64,000 bases of DNA from Geminicoccus roseus DSM 18922. Its GTDB lineage: Bacteria > Pseudomonadota > Alphaproteobacteria > Geminicoccales > Geminicoccaceae. Below the pieces are notes generated by a model. The model did not search any database. It was not told where the DNA came from and saw nothing but the letters and a program-made list of their open reading frames with translations. The position numbers were made by a program, and so were the translations under genes. Every line of letters starts with the position of its first letter. Position 1 is the first letter of the stretch. The stretch is taken from positions 1,698,196-1,762,195 of the forward strand of contig NZ_KE386572.1 in assembly GCF_000427665.1 (NCBI RefSeq). Reading direction: 5' to 3'. Below are positions 60,393 to 64,000 of this stretch, in pieces.

Positions 60393-60418
60393 AACGTCTA
60401 TACACCGCATGCGGTTCC
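60393..60418 (-). promoter_or_regulatory. EcfG-type promoter on the minus strand
   Basis: On the minus strand GGAAC (60418-60414), 17-bp spacer, CGTT (60396-60393): a full consensus match pointing into a stretch without any gene. The start would be near 60386. Confidence 0.6.
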
Positions 60419-60457
60419 CAGGACGAAAGCGAATAGTTGGCGGCAAAGCTGTTGCTC

Positions 60458-60482
60458 GGAACCCTGTCGCCGCCTCGCCTTT
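60458..60482 (+). promoter_or_regulatory. Weak EcfG-type promoter before the DUF1328 gene
   Basis: GGAAC (60458-60462), 16-bp spacer, CTTT (60479-60482). The -10 box has one mismatch to CGTT. The DUF1328 start lies 57 bp downstream. Confidence 0.4.
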
Positions 60483-60538
60483 GGTGAAGCACGTGTGGCT
60501 CGGGCTTCGTGGAAGCTGTTCGACCAGAGGGCGCTCCG

Positions 60539-60700
60539 ATGCTGTGCTGGACATTGTTGTTCTTCTTCTTTGCCCTGATCGCAGGCATCATCGGGTTCGC
60601 TGGTGTGGTTTCTGTGTCCGTGGGCATAGCGAAGATGCTGTTCTTCGTGTTTCTTCTGATGGTGGCAGCGACTTTCTGTGCCTACCTCGTCCGCGACTGA
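60539..60700 (+). CDS. DUF1328 small membrane protein
   Basis: A 53-residue protein of two transmembrane helices: LLFFFFALIAGIIGFAGV and AKMLFFVFLLMVAATFCAYLV, with the conserved G-F-x-G-V between and a short charged end. This is the DUF1328/YtjA family, usually induced by stress in alphaproteobacteria; function unknown. ATG 60539 follows GAGGG; a GTG at 60509 in frame would add ten polar residues. It lies between the stress small RNA/entericidin genes and nepR. Confidence 0.85.
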   Translation: MLCWTLLFFFFALIAGIIGFAGVVSVSVGIAKMLFFVFLLMVAATFCAYLVRD

Positions 60701-60745
60701 CGGTGGCGGACGAGCACTGGCATATCAGTTGTGCGGTGCAGGAGG

Positions 60746-60770
60746 GGAACCTCCCGGAGCCTCAGCCGTT
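60746..60770 (+). promoter_or_regulatory. EcfG-type promoter of nepR-phyR
   Basis: GGAAC (60746-60750), exactly 16 bp, CGTT (60767-60770): a perfect match to the general stress consensus, giving positive feedback on the nepR-phyR operon. Confidence 0.75.
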
Positions 60771-60951
60771 GAGTTGACGGCCTGTTACGCTTGCGGGCCG
60801 TCAGCGAGGGGCCGCCTTGAGTACACGCACCGTTTCCATCAAGATGGACACGCCGCAACCGAAGCGTTGTAGGCGTGAAACCCTCGCTGGTCACAATTCA
60901 CCTGCGTGGCTGCTTTTTCCTGAGCAACTTGTGTCGAGAAGGGGCTGGGCC

Positions 60952-61173
60952 TTGTCGAGTTCGTCGAACCAGCGTCGCCCGGCGAGTAGCAAGACCTTCA
61001 CGCCCCGCGGAGGCAAGCAGCGTTCGGCGACGGAGAGCGATTACGACCGCTGGCTCGATCGCCGGCTCCATCAGCTCTATGATCCGGTCCTGAACGAGAA
61101 GATTCCCGACGAGCTCGCCAGTCTCCTGTTGCAGTTCGATGAGAAGCCCCAGGGCGACGACGACCAGAACTGA
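60952..61173 (+). CDS. nepR: NepR-family anti-sigma factor
   Basis: A 73-residue anti-sigma factor that sequesters EcfG until phosphorylated PhyR takes it away. The conserved NepR core is present: DRWLDRRLHQLYDPVLNEKIPDE (two helices, residues ~32-55) followed by LASLLLQF, with a disordered basic N-terminus. TTG 60952 is used because AAGGGG precedes it and family members are 60-75 residues long. TTG 60817 in the same frame also has an SD (GAGGGG) and would give 118 residues, but the extra segment is compositionally unlike coding sequence of this genome. It precedes phyR by 69 bp. Confidence 0.88.
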   Translation: MSSSSNQRRPASSKTFTPRGGKQRSATESDYDRWLDRRLHQLYDPVLNEKIPDELASLLLQFDEKPQGDDDQN

Positions 61174-61242
61174 GCGTGTCGTGGCTTGTCAGATTGCGCC
61201 TCGACGCGGCATCGAGGCGGGAGTTGTTCGGGGGAAGTTCAA

Positions 61243-62022
61243 ATGGCGTCCATGGCGGCGGAGATCGCCCAGTCCCTGCCTTACCTGCGTCGGTACGCGC
61301 GTGCGATCACCGGCGACCAGCGGCGTGGCGATATTCAGGTCCAACGATGTCTCGAACGGCTGCTGACCGACCGCGGCAACAGTGGTGGGCTCCCCCTGCG
61401 CACGCTCCTGTTCCGGACGCTCACGCGGAGCTGGAACGACCAGCCGGAAGCGGAGGCCATGTTCGCGGCGCCGATTGCCAACGACGCCATCCTGGATCAC
61501 CGGGTGCGTGAGATCGCGCCCGCACGCCGTCAGGCCCTGGTGCTCTCCGTCCTGGAAGGTTTCTCCACCGACGAGATCGGGCTGATCCTGGAAATCTCCC
61601 AGGCGGAAGCCGAGCAGCTCCTGGTCCTGGCGAAGAACGATCTGCGCGACCAGCGTCCGACCCGGATCATGATCATCGAGGACGAGCCGATCATCGCGCT
61701 CGACCTTGCGGGGATCTGCGAGCGCCACGGCCATCAGGTGGTCGGCTTTGCCGCCACGCGGGCCGAAGCGGTGGCCAAGGCTCGCGAGGAGAGGCCGGGG
61801 CTGATCCTGGCCGACATCCAGCTCGCCGACGACAGCTCCGGCATTGACGCAATCACCGACATCCTGGAGCACATGACGGTGCCGGTGATCTTCATCACTG
61901 CCTTTCCTCAGCGCCTCCTCACCGGTCAGCGCCCGGAACCGACCTTCCTGATCACCAAGCCATTCGACGCGGATACGCTGGCGGTGTCGATCTCCCAGGC
62001 GCTCGCGACCGCTGCGGCGTGA
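61243..62022 (+). CDS. phyR: General stress response regulator PhyR
   Basis: A 259-residue anti-anti-sigma factor. Residues ~1-135 mimic an EcfG sigma factor (ASMAAEIAQSLPYLRRYARAITG; later LSVLEGFSTDEIGLILEIS as sigma4-like helix). Residues ~140-258 form a receiver domain: acidic pair in IMIIEDEPIIALDL, phospho-acceptor aspartate in LILADIQLADD, the FxTAFP signature in VIFITAFPQR and the lysine in LITKPFD. When phosphorylated, the sigma-like part binds NepR and frees EcfG. ATG 61243 follows GGGGAAG; ATG 61252 is possible. The stop overlaps the kinase start (GTGA). Confidence 0.95.
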   Translation: MASMAAEIAQSLPYLRRYARAITGDQRRGDIQVQRCLERLLTDRGNSGGLPLRTLLFRTLTRSWNDQPEAEAMFAAPIANDAILDHRVREIAPARRQALVLSVLEGFSTDEIGLILEISQAEAEQLLVLAKNDLRDQRPTRIMIIEDEPIIALDLAGICERHGHQVVGFAATRAEAVAKAREERPGLILADIQLADDSSGIDAITDILEHMTVPVIFITAFPQRLLTGQRPEPTFLITKPFDADTLAVSISQALATAAA

Positions 62023-63773
62023 CCACCCGGCCTGGTGCGCCATCCTCCCAATTGCTGGCCCGGTGGCTTCCGGCCCGGCTGCGTGGGTTGAAGGGACGGC
62101 TGGCCCTGATCGTGGCGCTCGTGCTGCTGGTGCCGACGGCCTTCGCCGTGGCGCAGGCGATGCGGGTGCTCAAGGAGGATGAGCAGCGGCAACGGGCCAC
62201 GCTGGAGCGCACCCTGGCGCTGATCGGGGGGTACCACGATCAGGTGGCGCTGCAGGCGACCCGCCTCCTCCTCAGTCTCTCGGCGCGACCCGCCATCGTC
62301 GGTGCCGATCTGGACGCGTGCAACGAGGCGCTGAAAGTCGAAACCCAGCAGAACGCCTTGTTTCTGACCCTCAACCGTGCCGACCGAGACGGCAACGTGG
62401 TCTGCAGTTCCTGGCCGGATGCCCAGGGCATCTCCTACGCCGACCGTCGCTGGTTTCAGGAACTGGCCACGGGGACGGGTCGCATCACGTCCAGCGGCGT
62501 CCTGATCGGGCGGCACCCACTCACCGGTCCGACCCTCGTCGTGGGCGCTTCGGTTCTTGGCCCGGACGATCAGTTCCGCGGCACTCTCAGCGCCGGCCTC
62601 AGCCTGGAAGCGTTGATCGCCCTGCCGCGCTCGGTCCAGCTTCCCGCCGACGCGGTGGCGGCGGTGGTGGACCGCGACGGCGTGATCGCCACCAGCCGGG
62701 GGGATCTCGACCGGGTCGGCCTGGACGAGAAGACGGTCCGCCGGTTGCTGGAGCATCCGATGGTCCCGCAAGTCTGGGCGAGCAAGGCTGGGCGAGCCTG
62801 GCAGTTCCTCGCCCGTCCGAGCCACGTTCCCGGCATGCAGACGATGGTGGTCGCAGGCCTGCCGGTCGAACCCTGGGGCTGGCTGGATGCCCGGTTCCAG
62901 AGCGGTATCCTCCTGCCGACCTCGATCCTGTTCCTCTCGGTCTTCGTGGTGTGGGTGGCGACCGACATCCTGATCACCCGTCCCCTGCTCAAGCTGGCCA
63001 GGGCGGTCCGCCAGTGGCGCCGGGAGGGCGAGATGCCGCCTTTGATGCTGGAAGGTGCGCCCGAGGAACTGGGGGAACTGGCGCAGGCATTCGCCCGGGC
63101 CGCCAAGGAGATCCGCGAGCGCGACGAACTCCTGCAGGCCTCCCTCCAGGAGAAGGACCTCCTGCTCCGGGAGATCCACCACCGGGTCAAGAACAACCTG
63201 CAGATCGTCACCAGCCTCTTGAACCTGCGTGCCGGGTCCCTGCGCAACACCCAGGCGCAGCGGGCGATGCGCGAAGCGCAGCTCAGCATCAAGGCGCTGG
63301 CGCTCGTGCACCGCAAGCTCTACGAGCGGCCGGACCTGAAGCAGGTGTCGCTCGACGAGCTGCTGGAGGAACTCAGCTCGCTGGTCCATGACCTCTCCGC
63401 CGACCTGTCGCCCCGGGTGACCCTGACCCTGGCACTCGATCCCGTGGTGGTGGTCAGCGATCAGGCCACGCCGCTGGCCCTGTTCTGCACCGAGCTGCTG
63501 ACCAACTCCGTCAAGCATGCCTTCCCCCGCGATCGGGAAGGCTGCATCGAGGTGCGGCTGGAGCGGATCGCCGACCACCAGGTCCGCCTCACCATCTCCG
63601 ACGACGGCATCGGCACCCAGGCCAGCCGTGTCGGCCGCAACTCGGACGTAGCGGGCGGGATGGGGCTGAAGCTCGTGCAGATGTTCGCCCGCCAGATCGG
63701 CGGGGAGCTGGTCAGCGAGAGCGACGAGCGGGGAACGCGCACCTCGCTGGTGTTCACCCCCGCTACGGCGTAA
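62019..63773 (+). CDS. Membrane histidine kinase of the general stress response (HisKA_2)
   Basis: A 584-residue sensor kinase. Two membrane helices (GRLALIVALVLLVPTAFAV at ~26-44 and LLPTSILFLSVFVVWVATDIL at ~298-318) enclose a dCache-like periplasmic sensor domain (residues ~45-295). A HAMP-like linker is followed by HisKA_2 with phospho-histidine in LREIHHRVKNNLQIVTSLL and an HATPase_c domain (ELLTNSVKHAFP as N-box, ISDDGIG, GGMGLKLVQMFA). Kinases of this type (PhyK/PakF-like) phosphorylate PhyR. It starts at GTG overlapping the phyR stop, so the pair is coupled. Confidence 0.93.
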   Translation: MTTRPGAPSSQLLARWLPARLRGLKGRLALIVALVLLVPTAFAVAQAMRVLKEDEQRQRATLERTLALIGGYHDQVALQATRLLLSLSARPAIVGADLDACNEALKVETQQNALFLTLNRADRDGNVVCSSWPDAQGISYADRRWFQELATGTGRITSSGVLIGRHPLTGPTLVVGASVLGPDDQFRGTLSAGLSLEALIALPRSVQLPADAVAAVVDRDGVIATSRGDLDRVGLDEKTVRRLLEHPMVPQVWASKAGRAWQFLARPSHVPGMQTMVVAGLPVEPWGWLDARFQSGILLPTSILFLSVFVVWVATDILITRPLLKLARAVRQWRREGEMPPLMLEGAPEELGELAQAFARAAKEIRERDELLQASLQEKDLLLREIHHRVKNNLQIVTSLLNLRAGSLRNTQAQRAMREAQLSIKALALVHRKLYERPDLKQVSLDELLEELSSLVHDLSADLSPRVTLTLALDPVVVVSDQATPLALFCTELLTNSVKHAFPRDREGCIEVRLERIADHQVRLTISDDGIGTQASRVGRNSDVAGGMGLKLVQMFARQIGGELVSESDERGTRTSLVFTPATA

Positions 63774-63807
63774 GGTGACGCCTTCAACCGAATTCGAAAG
63801 TTTTGCG

Positions 63808-63832
63808 GGAACCGGAGACGTCTCCGGCCGTT
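63808..63832 (+). promoter_or_regulatory. EcfG-type promoter of ecfG with palindromic spacer
   Basis: GGAAC (63808-63812), 16-bp spacer, CGTT (63829-63832): full consensus. The bases CCGGAGACGTCTCCGG at 63812-63827 form a perfect 16-bp palindrome that fills the spacer, so another protein may bind on top of the promoter. ecfG starts 82 bp downstream. Confidence 0.75.
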
Positions 63833-63913
63833 GATCGCAGGACAGAGCATCATCCTGGTCGTGCTTCTCCATGGGGGCTGCCGGGGAACGTCGAACGAGG
63901 GAGCGAACGACTC

Positions 63914-64000
63914 ATGTCAGTTTTCCGGCAGGATATCGTCGCGCTGTTGCCGCATCTGCGGGCATTCGCACGAAGCTTGACCTCCGGTAATAGTGCTCTC
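63914..64000 (+). CDS. ecfG: EcfG general stress sigma factor, N-terminal 29 residues
   Basis: The gene runs off the window. The visible residues (MSVFRQDIVALLPHLRAFAR then SLTSGNSAL) match the start of region 2 of EcfG/SigT proteins, where helix 1 reads L-x-x-L-P-H-L-R-A-F-A-R-S-L. Its position after nepR, phyR and the kinase, and a perfect EcfG promoter upstream, support the call. PhyR's own N-terminus (SLPYLRRYARAITG) mirrors this segment, as expected for sigma mimicry. The identification rests on a short stretch but the context is strong. Confidence 0.85.
   Translation, partial: MSVFRQDIVALLPHLRAFARSLTSGNSAL

Noticed and set aside
60837-60950. Coding extension of nepR from TTG 60817
   Set aside because: Residues are atypical for NepR and the base composition is lower in GC than real genes here; kept only as an alternative start.

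Overview
The window is about 64 kb of GC-rich, densely packed DNA from an alphaproteobacterium, probably a Rhodospirillales-type lineage; this placement is inferred from gene content only. Pointers are a complete NepR/PhyR/histidine-kinase/EcfG general stress response locus, a GapR (DUF2312) nucleoid protein, an F0 ATP synthase operon (atpI-B-E-F'-F) separate from F1 genes, a DsbA-like gene beside smc, an RpoE/ChrR singlet-oxygen type sigma/anti-sigma pair, and glutamyl-Q tRNA(Asp) synthetase. I found no rRNA, tRNA, CRISPR array, insertion sequence or prophage.

Layout. 1-8.5 kb: housekeeping block (Sel1-repeat protein, DsbA-like thioredoxin, SMC, F0 ATP synthase, a small metallopeptidase). 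8.4-16.5 kb: cell wall hydrolase, polar amino acid ABC transporter with a D-amino acid dehydrogenase upstream, EF-hand protein, aquaporin Z, DUF3750 protein, GapR, and a likely structured RNA gene with its own promoter and terminator. 16.5-23.3 kb: Gfo/Idh/MocA dehydrogenase, a lipoprotein hydrolase that appears to start at CTG, GluQ, an esterase, a LysR/SBF-symporter divergent pair, and rpoE-chrR. 23.4-29.7 kb: deoxy-sugar (fucose-like) genes (FGGY kinase, class II aldolase, FucU mutarotase, DUF1349 protein) interrupted by a TIGR02444 protein, a TauE/SafE permease and a DUF2254 membrane protein. 29.8-33.7 kb: typA/bipA and a class III nucleotide cyclase with TolB-like and TPR parts.

33.9-43.4 kb: a GntR-controlled SIS/PfkB/PLP-enzyme operon resembling Amadori-compound (frl/fra) catabolism, a DUF4242-cyclase fusion, a DgcA/DgcN-type D-glutamate pair with a divergent LysR, CorA and an SDR enzyme. 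43.6-47.8 kb: zinc-ribbon metallopeptidase, DUF6152 exported protein with a membrane partner, and an azoreductase with divergent LysR. 47.8-59.9 kb: a continuous catabolic island (HAD phosphatase, BtpA/SgcQ-like barrel, DeoR regulator, SDR, a four-gene sugar ABC transporter, GMC oxidoreductase, M20 amidohydrolase, FGGY kinase) whose substrate I cannot name; the mixture suggests a conjugated or amidated sugar.

60.0-64.0 kb: the general stress response locus. Five sites match or approach the EcfG consensus GGAAC-N16/17-CGTT: before an entericidin-like lipoprotein, before a DUF1328 membrane protein, before nepR, before ecfG (with a perfect 16-bp palindrome inside the promoter), and on the minus strand before a geneless stretch that ends in an intrinsic terminator. 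The last looks like an undescribed stress-induced small RNA with C-rich, Shine-Dalgarno-complementary segments, comparable in logic to the sigmaT-dependent GsrN of Caulobacter.
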